DNA of 64,000 bases. Origin: Nemertoderma westbladi. Lineage: Eukaryota > Xenacoelomorpha > Nemertodermatida > Nemertodermatidae. This document shows, one piece after another, positions 33,401-43,714 of this stretch. The stretch covers positions 1-64,000 of the forward strand of contig JAUCBJ010000246.1 in assembly GCA_032718475.1 (NCBI GenBank). Reading direction: 5' to 3'. The first letter of the stretch is position 1; every line of letters begins with the position of its first letter. A model generated the notes under the pieces. That model was not told the DNA's origin. It did no database searches and saw only the letters and a program-made list of their open reading frames with translations. A program made the position numbers and the translations under genes.

Positions 33401-35051
33401 CCTCTTACTACACTTCTACACCCCTCTTGTGGGGCATTCTCTGCCCCCCCTCTCTCGCCGCTAATCTCATGTGGTGGGGCGCCCGTAGCCCCCCCCCCCC
33501 ACCCGCCACATCTAACTTCAATATCTCTTACTTCGTCTCTACACCCCTCTCTAGTCGACACACTGTCTCTACTACGGCTGGGTCTATTCACCCCCGCCTC
33601 TCTCCCTACTACTGCGAGGCCTACCAGGCCCACCCCGGGTTGGCTCAACCCCGCTACCTCCTGCCTACCAACTACGTGGCCTACCAGGCCGCCGTCGGGT
33701 TGGCTCAACCCCGCCACTTCCTGCCTACTAACTACGTGGCCTACCAGGCCGCCGTCTGCCGGGCTATACACGTCTGGCGCGTTCACATTAATAGCACCAT
33801 TCCCAATATTATTTGTTAATCAATTAAATTATTAGAATTTGAAACGGGATTATTATTTAAATTATTTAAGTTAGAATTATTATTATTTTCAAAATTTAAA
33901 TTGCTATTCGAATTATTTGAATTATTTTGATTATTCTGAATATTTGAATTAATATTATTATTTGAATTTAAACTTAAATTACTACTACCGGGTAAAATAT
34001 TTCCTGTAATAAAGGGATTAGGGTTATTTACTACGGTACTATTAATACCAATATTTCCTAACGCACTACTACTACCCCCCTCACCCGTACGGTTGCTGTA
34101 CGTACTGTACGTGTACCGCACGCTCTGTTCTCTTGCCTCACGCTCTTCGCGTTCACTCTCTTGCTCCTTCCTTCTCCCCATTATCCACTCTAATTCTTCC
34201 ATTTTTAATTTATATGCCATGCGTTCACTCTCTCGCACCCGTCTTTCTTTTGCGGAGGATGTAGCAGACTTATAGGTTGCGACGGACTCCCGCCGCCCCT
34301 CCGTCCTACTAACTTTCCCCCGCTCTCCGGGGTTCTCGCTGACCAACGAGACCGAATCCTCGGAGCTAACCTCGGATTCGCCCTCGTGCGGTCCCGCCCA
34401 ACCCACTAACTTAACTTCCCTGGCATCGACTAAGTATGGCCCTATGTACACTACACCAGGCCCCATACCCCTACGTTCCCATAGCCCAAACAGTTCGAAG
34501 GCAACCCCTCTCGCTCTCTCCTCGGCCAGTTCTCCCTGCCCAGAACGCACTAGGTAATCAAAGTATCTGTTCGACTCACCTAGTCGTCTCCTCAACTTCA
34601 CCTGGTCTATCTCAGCCCCTCCTCTAGCTTCCTTCAGTTGTTCCCGGGTCGCGGCGTAGGCTCGTCGAAGTCGATCAGAAACCCCGACATCCTCGTCGCC
34701 GACCTCTCCTCTCTCCCTCCGGGTTCGGCGTCGTACCGTCGGCTCCACCGTTGCCGTTCCGGTGGGCCGTTCGTCGCCCTCGGTCTGTGGCTGACCGGCG
34801 ACATCGGCATATCGACCGCCGCCCTGTGTCGACTCGTCTCTCTCCTCCCCCGTCTCGCTCTCTCCTCTACTCGACTCGCTCTCTCGCTGTAGACGACCCC
34901 CCACATCTTGGTTCGCCGGGTTGCTCGTTATCGACGTGGTCGACGTAGCATCGACCGGCGTCGTGGGTCCGTATCGTCTCGCCGTGGCCTCGCGGATCGT
35001 TAGATCGTCGTCCGGGGTCCGCGGCGGTGTCGCTTCTCCTCCTCTACTCAT
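30397..35051 (-). pseudogene. gag: BEL/Pao element B gag-protease
   Basis: Gag begins at 35051 (MSRGGEATPPRTPDDD), about 60 bases inside the 5' LTR edge. The first frame (35051-33816) has a charged region and an Asn-rich end. It shifts near 33815 into 33786-33172 (GLVGHVV repeats), again at C runs into 33278-32127, and near 32250-32130 into 32256-30397. The last frame has the DUF1759-like Gag domain, a zinc knuckle (CHRCVVEGHRSGEC, intact, unlike that of copy A) and a DUF1758-like aspartic protease (MLVDSGAAFTLVE; FGWTLSGPV at the end). The several frame changes at homopolymers are decay or sequencing error. The frame ends in basic sequence without RT. Confidence 0.85.
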
Positions 35052-35113
35052 CTTCGTCTTCTGTGTTCTGTCTGTGTCTGGCAGTTACAGTTCGGCAGGC
35101 CTAGAGTTAAGAC

Positions 35114-35652
35114 TGTGACGGGATCCGAGAGGATCCCGGTTTATCCGGTGTTGTTTCGTACGCGTCCCCGCCGTGTGAATGAAAGAAAAGAGTTTGTCGT
35201 TCTTCCAGTGTTATTGATAATATGTATATGAGATAGACGGAGTAATGCAGTAATGATAGCACAGTATACCGGTAGTGATATGGTAGTATATATTGGTGAC
35301 GGCGGTGATGGTCTTAACTGTCACCGTTCTGCCTGACTGTACTGAGATGACTGAATGGGTATTGCATCGACCGGTAATATATATTGCACGGTGGCCTTAT
35401 AACTCTACCTAGCCGATGCCTTCCCCCCATTGGCTAATATCCCTGTTGGCACCCTTTGGAGTGTTTCCCTTCACTCCTTGTGTTCTCTCTCGGTTAGGGG
35501 TTTGGCCCCTGACCCTCCATTGTGTGTTTCTCCTTCCCTTCCCACTTTATTGGGGTGACACGAGGTTGATATTGGTAATCAACCTCGTGCTCCCAATATT
35601 GCTTAATGGCTCACTCTATGGGTTTGTGTTAGCGGAATTGGATAAGCTAACA
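35114..35652 (-). repeat. 5' LTR of element B
   Basis: 539 bp, one visible difference from the 3' LTR (gagaggatccc against gagagtatccc). Directly downstream on the minus strand comes GTCTTAACTCTAGG; a TGG-starting primer site is not seen at once. Confidence 0.92.
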
Positions 35653-35657
35653 TCCCC

Positions 35658-36350
35658 GTCCTACTAACTTTCCCCCGCTTCCCGGAACTTCCTCCGACCG
35701 ACGAGGCCGAATCCTCGGGGTTAACCTCGGATTCGCCCCCTTCAGGTCTGTTCCAACCCACTAATTTTATACCCCGGGCATCGACCAAGTATGGCCCTAT
35801 GTACACTGACGCTACGCTAGGTTCCATACTCCCACATTCCCATAGTTCGAACAGTTCACTGGCAACCCCTTTCGCTCTCTCCTCGGCTAGTTCTCTCTGC
35901 CCGAAGCGCATCAGATAATATAAATGTCTGTCCGACTTACCTAGTCCTGACTTTAGTTTTACCTCGTCTATCGTCTTCCCCTTTCTGGCCTCGTCTAGTA
36001 GTCTCCGGGTCGCGTTGTAGGCCCGTCGAAGTCGCTCAGAAACCCCGACGTCCTCGTCGCCGACCTCTCGTCCGTCTCTCCGGGTTTGACGTCGTACCGG
36101 CGGACCCACCGTCGCCGTTTCGGTGGCCCGTTCGTCGCCCTCGGCCTGTGGCTGGCCGGCGACACCAGTGCGTCGACCCCCGTCCCGTGTCGACTCGTCT
36201 CCGTTCCAGGCCCCCCTCGTCCTGAACTGCCGGATGACCCGTTACCGATGGGTCCGGCGTTGTGGGCCTGTATCGCCTGGTTGTGGCCTCGCGGATCGTT
36301 AGCTCTTCGTCCGGGGTCCGCGTCGGTGTTATCTCTCCCGACTGACTCAT
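35658..36350 (-). pseudogene. gag: BEL/Pao element A gag, N-terminal part
   Basis: Starts MSQSGEITPTRTPDEELTIREAT at 36350, alike to gag B. It shifts frame near 36110-36040 and continues VGDEDVGVSERLRRAY to KVSRTG at 35658, where element B is inserted. The rest of this gene is at 28011-24297 and continues in the same register. Divergence from gag B is clear, so A and B are sub-family members, not copies of each other. Confidence 0.85.
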
Positions 36351-36433
36351 CTCGGTTGGTGATCGGTGGAGTTCAGCTAGCTAGGGCAGCAGTTGTTGCA
36401 GTTTAACTAGGGCAGCAGCTCGGTTTTAGTTAC

Positions 36434-36972
36434 TGTGACGGGATCCAAGAGGGATCCCGGTTTATCCGTTGTTAGTTTACGCGTCCCCGCCGTGTATAAA
36501 GAGTGAATGAGTTTGTACTGTCCGTCGTATATAATATTTAGGTATACAGATATAGATATAGATGTGAGATAATATTGTTGTATATGGAAGGCGGGATACG
36601 GTAACTAAAGTCCCGGTCCTTCCCTAGCTAAACTATGTAACCTAAACTAGCACCAGTATTGCACTGAGATAACTGAATTGATATGATTACTGCCAAGTGG
36701 CTATATTGCACGGTTGGCCTTGTTACTCTACCTAATCGATGCCTTTCCCCCCTCTGATTGGTTGATACCCTTGTTGGCGCCCTTTGGAGTGTTCCCGTTC
36801 ACTCCACCTGTTCTCTCTGGGTTAGGGGTTTGGCCCCTGACCCTCATTGTGTGCTTCTCCTTCCCATTCTTATTGGGATGGCACGAGTTGGTTAATTACC
36901 CAATCTCGTGGCTCCCAATATTGCTTATCGGCTTAACTTTATGGGGTGTTAGCGGGATTGAATAAGCTAACA
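36434..36972 (-). repeat. 5' LTR of element A
   Basis: 539 bp, TGTGACGG to GCTAACA on the plus strand, the same length as the LTRs of B but clearly diverged from them. No partner LTR for A is in the window, since A is cut at 24297. Confidence 0.88.
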
Positions 36973-37220
36973 CACTGTCTAAGTCGCCGAGCACAACTTT
37001 GCGATCATACGCGCCCTCCCGGCGAATAGTCTTTGAAGCAGGGCCCGAAAACCCACTGCCACTACCCCCGGTACGCGACCAACTCGGATGAAGTTCACGG
37101 CTTTCTCTACCATGGCAACCATGAGTATGATGCCAATGATAACCGTATCGGTTGGGTCAATATTCCGATCCGATCCGGAAAGTACCAACTCCTGGAGAGT
37201 GATGCGGCATCCTCTCAATC

Positions 37221-37365
37221 GCGCTGCAGGAGCTGGTGCTTGGTCCCGTACTGGTCCTGGGTTCTGTACTGGTGCTGGGTCCCGTACTGGTCCTGGGTTC
37301 CATACTGGTGCTGGATCCCATAATGGTCCTGGGTTCCGTACTGGTGCTGGTACTGGTGCTGTAAA
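37221..37365. repeat. 36-bp minisatellite (CTGGTCCTGGGTTC type)
   Basis: cgtactggtcctgggttc and ctgtactggtgctgggtc alternate over about four copies. Confidence 0.85.
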
Positions 37366-37379
37366 CGTACCTAATTTAC

Positions 37380-38045
37380 ATACGCACTATTGTGGGCACT
37401 GAGGGCGCCACGTGAGGAGTTGAGGGAGGGTATGCACGCATACCGTGGTGGAAGGGTACACAGTACCGAAAGTACGTAACAACGTACTATTGTGGGGCCT
37501 GAGGGCGCCACGTGAGGAGTTGAAGGGGAGCTATGTACACATACCGTAGTAGAATGGTACATAGTACCATAAGTATATAATACGTACTATTGTTTGGCAC
37601 TGAGGGCGCCATGTGAGGAGTTGAGGGGAGGTATGTACGCATAGCGTAGTAGAAGGGTACACAGTACCGTAAGCACATAATAGGTACTATTGTGGGCACT
37701 GAGGGCGCCATTTGAGGAGTTGAGGGGAGGTATGTATGCATACTGTAGTAGAAGGGTACATAGTCCCATAAATACATAATATGTACTAAAGTGGGCACTG
37801 AAGGCGGAACGTGATGACTTGAGCACTAGAGCACTTGATGTACGCATACTGTAGTAGAAGGGTACACAGTACCATAGTGAGGATTAGGAGGGATATATAT
37901 TGCGTACGTCTGATGGGCACAATGTGCCAACGTACGTAATAAATACCAACACAAGCCGGGTCAATGGGACCAATAATTATACGTAATCCGTACGTACAAT
38001 AGTGGGCATTGAGGGCGCCACATGAGGAGTTGAGGGGGATATGTA
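37380..38045. repeat. about 100-bp tandem satellite, five to six copies
   Basis: Units carry gtactattgtgggcactgag, ggcgccacgtgaggagttga and gtagtagaagggtacacagt. Starts at about 37381, 37482, 37581, 37683 and 37780, with a separated last copy at about 37990. Short frames on both strands here are shadows of the repeat. Confidence 0.85.
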
Positions 38046-38570
38046 GGCGTGGTAGGATAGACCGCACGAACTAGACTACTGTAGCGCATAGCCCGTAGTG
38101 CAGAGTTAGAACATTGCTACAGAGCCAGAAAGTTGTCTGGTAGGAAGCTAGTACAAGAGTAAGTTACAAAGTATTGTAGCTAGTCTTATCTGTAGACAAG
38201 TAGTGATGAATTACTTACATAGTAATTGAGTAGTAGATAATGTAATAGCATGTCAGTTGAGGTTGGGGAGTGAACACAGCACTGAAGAATCAGTTTACGC
38301 CCCATTTTTTATGATTTTGTCACGTTTGATGCTGACCGATTACTTCAATTTCTATAACAGGACGCAATTTTTTTGAGTCTATGGTTGTGTTGTCTGTATG
38401 AAACCGAAAAGGTCGAACCTTACCGTGCCACTTGGTACATAATTATTACATAGATTTAAATTTAAAACAAAAGATAAATGCTAATTAGGTACCTATAAAT
38501 ATTTATTTGCAGTAATGACACTCGTTGAAACCCTGTGGCCAATACAACACATGCTGCAATTCAATGTGTA

Positions 38571-39196
38571 GTGAAAGTAAAGTAAAAAGTTCGAATAAAT
38601 TTCACCTTTAACAAATTATGTTATTTAAATGAAAATAACCTGTTAAAAACCTAAAATCTTTTTGCTAATGATAGGAACCTAATTCGAGTCTAATAGGGTT
38701 AGTGAATTTTTTCATCTCATTTTTGAATAGGTTTAATTATTGTTTTAAACTATAAATTAAAAAACTTACTTTTTGTTGCTCTCCTGTGAAGAAGAGCGAT
38801 GTAGAAGAGCGAATTTCAGACCACCTTTACGAAAAGCAGGCAATGCATGAACAAGTTGCGATCGACCTAGACAACAGTAAAAAGTGAAAGTAAAGTAAAA
38901 AGTTCGAATAAATTTCACCTTTAACAAATTATGTTATTTAAATCAAAATAACCTGTTAAAAACCTAAAATCTTTTTGCTAATGATAGGAACCTAATTCGA
39001 GTCTAATAGGGTTAGTGAATTTTTTCATCTCATTTTTGAATAGGTTTAATTATTGTTTTAAACTATAAATTAAAAAACTTACTTTTTGTTGCTCTCCTGT
39101 GAAGAAGAGCGATGTAGAAGAGCGAATTTCAGACCACCTTTACGAAAAGCAGGCAATGCATGAACAAGTTGCGATCGACCTAGACAACAGTAAAAA
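38571..39196 (+). repeat. 313-bp tandem duplication spanning the 5' part of the DUF7869-like ORF
   Basis: The two copies 38571-38883 and 38884-39196 differ at one base that I could see (aaatgaaaa against aaatcaaaa). Each contains an AT-rich part, a splice-acceptor-like ttttgttgctctcctgtgaag, and the first about 33 codons of the ORF. In copy 1 these run into a stop. Confidence 0.92.
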
Positions 39197-40124
39197 ACTA
39201 GCCTCTGGTATAGAGTTAATGACGTTTGACCTGCAGAAAGTCTTGTCTACTCCAATGGGTGACAATATGTTGCTTGGCTATTCGCGCAAATTGGCAGTCT
39301 ACAATCTGACATCATTTCTAAGTTCTAATAAAGCTGGGTACTGCTATATTTGGAATGAAACGATAGCTAAGCGTGGATCAATCGAAATAGCGTCTTTTAT
39401 ATACGACCAACTCCTTCGACTTGATGATATGGGAGTTCAGAATATCATTGCTCATTGTGATTCATGTGGTGGCCAGATCCGGAATCGTATGGTAATCGCG
39501 GCTGTGCTAACCTTCATGTACATAGCCAAACAAGTGACTAGTACCATCATCAAGTTTTTAATCCCTCGCCATACCTATCTTCAAGCAGATAGTATCCATG
39601 CCACTATAGAAAGGGCTTATAGTAAGCAGATTGTCTATGCTCCATCTGAATGGCCTGGTATTGTGGTGCGTGCTAGGCAATGCCCATGTCCCTATGAGGT
39701 GGTTAAAGTCACTAAAGACCACGTTCTGGATTGGAAGAAAAGTAGTCTCCTCTACCCTCTTCTACATTGCGACACGGGCAAACCGAAACCTAAGAAGATT
39801 CCGTGGGCAAATATTCGCGCACTTAAGTATGAGAAGGGTATAGATGGACACATAGCTGTGTCATTCACTACGACATTTTGCAACAATGCGACATGGAAAA
39901 CTATGAAATCAAGAAAGAATGAGAGGGCTAATCCACCTATTCCACCGAAAGCATATTCAAAGCAATTGCCCATATCTGCTGTGAAGAAGAAAGATCTCAT
40001 GGATCTTTGCAGTAATGGGTTTATACCGCAAATCTTCCATAACGAATATGAAGCCATAACAACCAGCATGGATGTTCCTGATGAACTGGATGAGACGGAT
40101 GTGGAGGATGTGACTGACGATTGA
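39099..40124 (+). CDS. DUF7869-like transposase-related protein (C-terminal exon or fragment)
   Basis: A 341-codon open frame with no ATG at its start. The upstream ttttgttgctctcctgtgaag suggests a 3' splice site, so it may be a last exon. Order of blocks: MTFDLQKVLSTP (first Asp, about residue 45), NLTSFLSSNKAGYCYIWNETIAKRGSIEIAS, HCDSCGGQIRNR (about residue 120), LIPRHTYLQADSIHATIE (about residue 170). This matches proteins widespread in arthropods and other invertebrates with an RNase H-like core (recalled as DUF7869). The last third is charged, with an acidic end. No neighbouring partner gene. The frame is intact, so it may be young. Confidence 0.6.
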   Translation: MKKSDVEERISDHLYEKQAMHEQVAIDLDNSKKLASGIELMTFDLQKVLSTPMGDNMLLGYSRKLAVYNLTSFLSSNKAGYCYIWNETIAKRGSIEIASFIYDQLLRLDDMGVQNIIAHCDSCGGQIRNRMVIAAVLTFMYIAKQVTSTIIKFLIPRHTYLQADSIHATIERAYSKQIVYAPSEWPGIVVRARQCPCPYEVVKVTKDHVLDWKKSSLLYPLLHCDTGKPKPKKIPWANIRALKYEKGIDGHIAVSFTTTFCNNATWKTMKSRKNERANPPIPPKAYSKQLPISAVKKKDLMDLCSNGFIPQIFHNEYEAITTSMDVPDELDETDVEDVTDD

Positions 40125-40974
40125 AAGCTGAATATACAAACTAACTTGTGTTTATATTGGTTGTTACGTTAATAATTGGAGTGGGTATAGAATCTAAGAG
40201 TATAGAAGCTAAGTTGTGTGTGTTAGTTATACTAATATACCTTAGTGTTATATTAATAGAAACGGTTATATTTTGGATAAACTAAACAACCTTAGAAAAA
40301 TCAGCTTGCCTAATTTATATACATTTCAGTGACCCCAAAAGGCATGTTACCAAATAAGAATAAAAATGAACTAAATAAGATAAATAAATTAATAACAACT
40401 TCCAATAATAATACATAAATAAATAAATACGTCATTCCGACTGAAATGATTCAAGTATCGTAAACGTGGGCAGATCGGTAATGATTCTAACACAGTAATA
40501 TATACTGCCAAAAGGGCATTCACAGTTAAATTGTGGAAACTCCATTCAGGACAAAAGGGCATTTGACCATGCCATGTCTTCTGAAATGTAAAAAATGTAT
40601 TTTTGATACAAAAATCCGAAATACGACAAAGCAAATACACTATGTTGACATAAAAAATGTAAGGATGGTCATTCTTTTCAATTTAAGACGGTTATTTGGC
40701 TCTCCTGAAAAGTGGCATTTTGGCTGAATGCCCTTCTTCCCGCTCACCGACGATGTATTTTATCAATCCCCTCTCCCCCTGTCAAAAACTATAACACCGG
40801 GGACAGACACAGAAACTATAACTAAAACACGGGGGGGGGGGGAGGGGTCGAGCTTGCTTGACACTTTGTGGCAGAGGGGGGGGGGGGGGGGGGGAGGTCA
40901 AACAACTGGAAAATTTGCGTGACATACTTTATGAACGCCCCCATAACTAGTAAACTTATGTTTTATCATTTTAG
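40125..40974. other. noncoding with two G runs
   Basis: G runs at 40831-40842 (12) and 40876-40894 (19). No gene seen; the small frames are shadows of the runs. Confidence 0.5.
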
Positions 40975-41186
40975 ATGGAGAAATACTGTGTTATACATGG
41001 TCGATACGCTCGGCGGGCGTCACTCGCAGACGTCATCGACAACCCGCCGGTCATGGAGGGCCACCATATGGCGGCAATGGTCATAAGTGAAACTTGCGCC
41101 GTAAAGAAAAATAAACCGGCACTAACTTCTCAGCCGCCAGCAAAGAAGGCCAGGGCGTCTTCATACCATACGCTGGCCTTCCTACT
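40975..41186 (+). CDS. candidate exon 1 of an unrecognised gene
   Basis: ATG at 40975 after ttttag. The frame reads MEKYCVIHGRYARRASLADV ... SQPPAKKARASSYHTLAFL. It runs into a consensus donor, CT|GTAAGT, at 41186/41187. It is GC-richer than the flanks, as are the next candidate exons. The phase at the donor (2) does not fit the open frame of the next candidate exon, so the model is incomplete. No family recognised; PPAKKARA looks like a nuclear localisation signal. Confidence 0.35.
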
Positions 41187-41440
41187 GTAAGTAAAAATTA
41201 TTACTATTACTGATACTAATGATAATATTTTTTTCAATATTCGCAATATGTGACATTACTACCAAAAATAACACGAATTAAAAAACAATAATCAATTGAA
41301 ATTATGTATATTAATACATGAAGTTACTAATTTGGTGTTGTTCAAACTAAATCCTATTAAAAATACAAATATTGATTACCTGCTAAAATTAAATTTACAC
41401 TAACTACATTATAATATTATATTTTAATAATTATTTTTAG

Positions 41441-41730
41441 CGATAATAATGCCTTCTAATGAGACGTTCTCGAAGCTCTTCCCACTCCACGCTGATTCCG
41501 AAAAGTTTTTCGAGAATGGGATAGGGGTGGGGACGTTTATCGTCATCCTAGAGCCGGGGTACCGTGGGGGGTCGACGACACATCTTCCCGCCATAGTATC
41601 CCGGCTCAGTCCGGTGCACCTTAGGGCAGCCCCCATATACCCTGAGCATCCCTCTAGATTGGATGAAATCAGTAAATCGGCAGAACTGGCGGGTTTCTGC
41701 CTTGAAATCCCGAGACTGACTTTATCCACG
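41441..41730 (+). CDS. candidate exon 2 of an unrecognised gene
   Basis: The acceptor ttatttttag ends at 41440, and a donor ACG|GTTTGT lies at 41730/41731. The open frame reads MPSNETFSKLFPLHADSEKFFENGIGVGTF ... ELAGFCLEIPRLTLST, closing in phase 0. GC-rich between AT-rich flanks. Family unknown. Confidence 0.4.
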
Positions 41731-41961
41731 GTTTGTGTTGTTGTTAATATTATTTCTCATTTGTAAATAAATATTAATAATAATTATTATTTTTCTAGAT
41801 AAGTTTGTCAATTTCTACTACATATATTTTTAGCACCAAATTAAGCAGAATTGCTTTTATTACAAAAAAAATAATGACTTTCCTAAACAATAAGCAATAT
41901 ACATAATCAAAATAAATAATGAATAATAATAAATCTCATTTATAAATATTGTATTTTTTAG

Positions 41962-42105
41962 ATTATATTGAAGAAGGTGTGTGGGGGCAACTTGTGCCGA
42001 GGATTAAAGGGGGCGGCCTGCCCTTGCTACCGGAGGGGGTTGAAGGAGACATGGGTCATCGAAGGGGACATCCGCCTGCCAGCGATTTGGGATGCGGAAA
42101 AATAA
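41962..42105 (+). CDS. candidate exon 3 (Cys-rich C-terminus) of an unrecognised gene
   Basis: The acceptor gtattttttag ends at 41961. In phase 0 the frame gives IILKKVCGGNLCRGLKGAACPCYRR and ends DAEK with a TAA at 42103-42105. Four Cys in 17 residues could bind metal. A second frame of the same exon is also open, so the choice is not certain. A perfect hairpin follows at 42129. Confidence 0.4.
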   Translation: MILKKVCGGNLCRGLKGAACPCYRRGLKETWVIEGDIRLPAIWDAEK

Positions 42106-42128
42106 GAAGGTGGAGCCCTACCCATTTT

Positions 42129-42151
42129 CATCGCGGTATTTTACCGCGATG
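42129..42151. other. perfect 10-bp hairpin, 3-base loop
   Basis: catcgcggta-ttt-taccgcgatg, 24 bases after the stop of candidate exon 3. It could be an RNA stem-loop in the 3' UTR; it lacks a histone-type loop. Confidence 0.6.
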
Positions 42152-42840
42152 TTTCTGAATAGACATCAACAAGGGGTAGGCATTTTAATATTCAAATTGA
42201 TAATAAAATTTGCTAATTAAAAAATATAGAAAACCTTAACTAATCATTTACATACAGAACTTACACTATTGCACTTTTTAATTAATTGATAGTAGCAATA
42301 ATAAATTGAAGAACACCACGTTTGTAAGATATAAAAAATAGGCTACAATAAAGTCATACCAAAAACAATTATTCAACACCAAAATAAATAAATGCTTTTT
42401 GGTGAGAAATATTCAAAATTGGGGGATGTAAATTGGTGCTCCAAAAAAATATATTTTGTGCTAAATAATTTTTTTGGTGTGAAATCATCTAATTTGGGGT
42501 TACAGTCAATTAGTTGCTTAAAAATATGACATTCCCGTGAAAATATTGTTAAAAATAATATAATTATTGACATTTTATTACATTTCGCAATATGCAAAAA
42601 CGTAATACTCTAATGGCTATTATTATATTATTAAAACGTAATATTTGGATAATTTAGATTACAAATTTAGTTTCAATATTTATATTTCAAATATTATTTA
42701 CATTTTCAGTCGATTAGGGATTTGTCGACAGCGCAAACGTTCGCAGTTAGTCGGTCGGTCATGCCCTATCGAAATTATTTAGTAAAACATGACATGTATA
42801 ATTTTAATAAATAATGATCCTTCAATCCTTCCCTTTCCAG

Positions 42841-43020
42841 AATCCAATAGTCCCTGTGCGCCCACCTTCGGGAGCCAGCTTTCCGGGGCGACAAGTCTCG
42901 GGGGTTCATCCCCATTATAGAAGTTCAGCATCCCACAATCGCAATACCCGGACCAACGGCGGTAATGTTTCTGCGATACATTGTGGTCTACTCAGAGGAG
43001 TTATCCGGCTTCAGTATTAA
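42841..43020 (+). CDS. candidate exon of an unrecognised gene
   Basis: Preceded by a strong acceptor (cttcaatccttccctttccag, ending 42840). The frame reads NPIVPVRPPSGASFPGRQVSGVHPHYRS ... LRGVIRLQY and stops at 43018-43020. GC-rich between AT-rich flanks. It may belong to the gene at 40975-42105 as an alternative end. Confidence 0.3.
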   Translation, partial: NPIVPVRPPSGASFPGRQVSGVHPHYRSSASHNRNTRTNGGNVSAIHCGLLRGVIRLQY

Positions 43021-43399
43021 TGTTCCTCAAGCCTGTCATACAGCAGTGAAGTGCATTATTAGTGTAGGATCAGCCAGTTTGCAGTTCTGATTAACGATCT
43101 TCCATGGGTGACCAGGAAGAACTCCTTGAGCCTGAGCTAACAGCGTTCGACGAAGATTGCAATTTGCACTGCTGAAATCCAGTTCTCTTTGCGTCCGTGG
43201 TGGTCGCAGATCTTGGCGTGGACTTGGGTTTGGCGATGGGGCCGGTCTTCGTGGACGAGACATAACGACACAATACTAGCCCATGGTCGAGCTGTTGAAA
43301 TCCACATAAACTAATGCATTACACATAATACTGAAATACTCTATTGATCAACTCTTTCTATATATTTAATTTGGTTGTGTTAATTTTGGTTATTAATAT

Positions 43400-43714
43400 T
43401 TGTTCATATTATATTATATTATATTATTAAATAAATATAAATTATCAGATAGTGATAGGTGTTATATACGACAACACATCGAGTCTTTTCCATCATTTCC
43501 ATCACACTATGCTCGCAAAGGTACAAACAGGCTATATTGTACTCCCTCCTCGCAGACCAGTATAGTTCTTTGTCGGAATCGGAACGATTTCGTTTCGACA
43601 TTAAGGTCAGAAGGTTGTCCTTACTTGTCTTACATTCATCGTCGTACCATTGCTGGTGGTGGTTCTGATTGTTTGATGGCTTGTGCTTTGCCGCAGTTGA
43701 TATTACTTCGTTAA
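43400..43714 (+). pseudogene. possible fragment of a DUF7869-type protein
   Basis: The frame contains RQHIESFPSFPSHYARKGTNRLYCTP, which resembles the I-x-SFP-x-x-x-SHYCR segment that precedes the nuclease-like core in DUF7869 proteins (the Cys is Ala here). The rest is not conserved, and a second frame (LLADQYSSLSESERFRFDIKV) seems to continue it, so it is broken. Confidence 0.35.

Larger units (their letters stand above)
28012..35652 (-). mobile_element. BEL/Pao element B, 7.6 kb, non-autonomous, nested in element A
   Basis: Two 539-bp LTRs (28012-28550 and 35114-35652) start TGTGACGG and end GCTAACA on the plus strand and differ at one base that I could see. The host sequence TCCCC is duplicated on both sides (28007-28011 and 35653-35657). 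Inside are, from right to left, gag with frameshifts, an aspartic protease, a small frame with a membrane segment, and minisatellites. RT, RNase H and integrase are absent. It must be moved in trans. The near-identical LTRs mean it is recent. Confidence 0.92.

Noticed and set aside
36086-36406. Plus-strand frame opposite gag A N-terminal part
   Set aside because: Minus strand holds the recognisable gag; the plus frame has no motif.
37371-38067. Minus-strand frames with SSHGALSAHNST repeats
   Set aside because: Translation of the 100-bp satellite.
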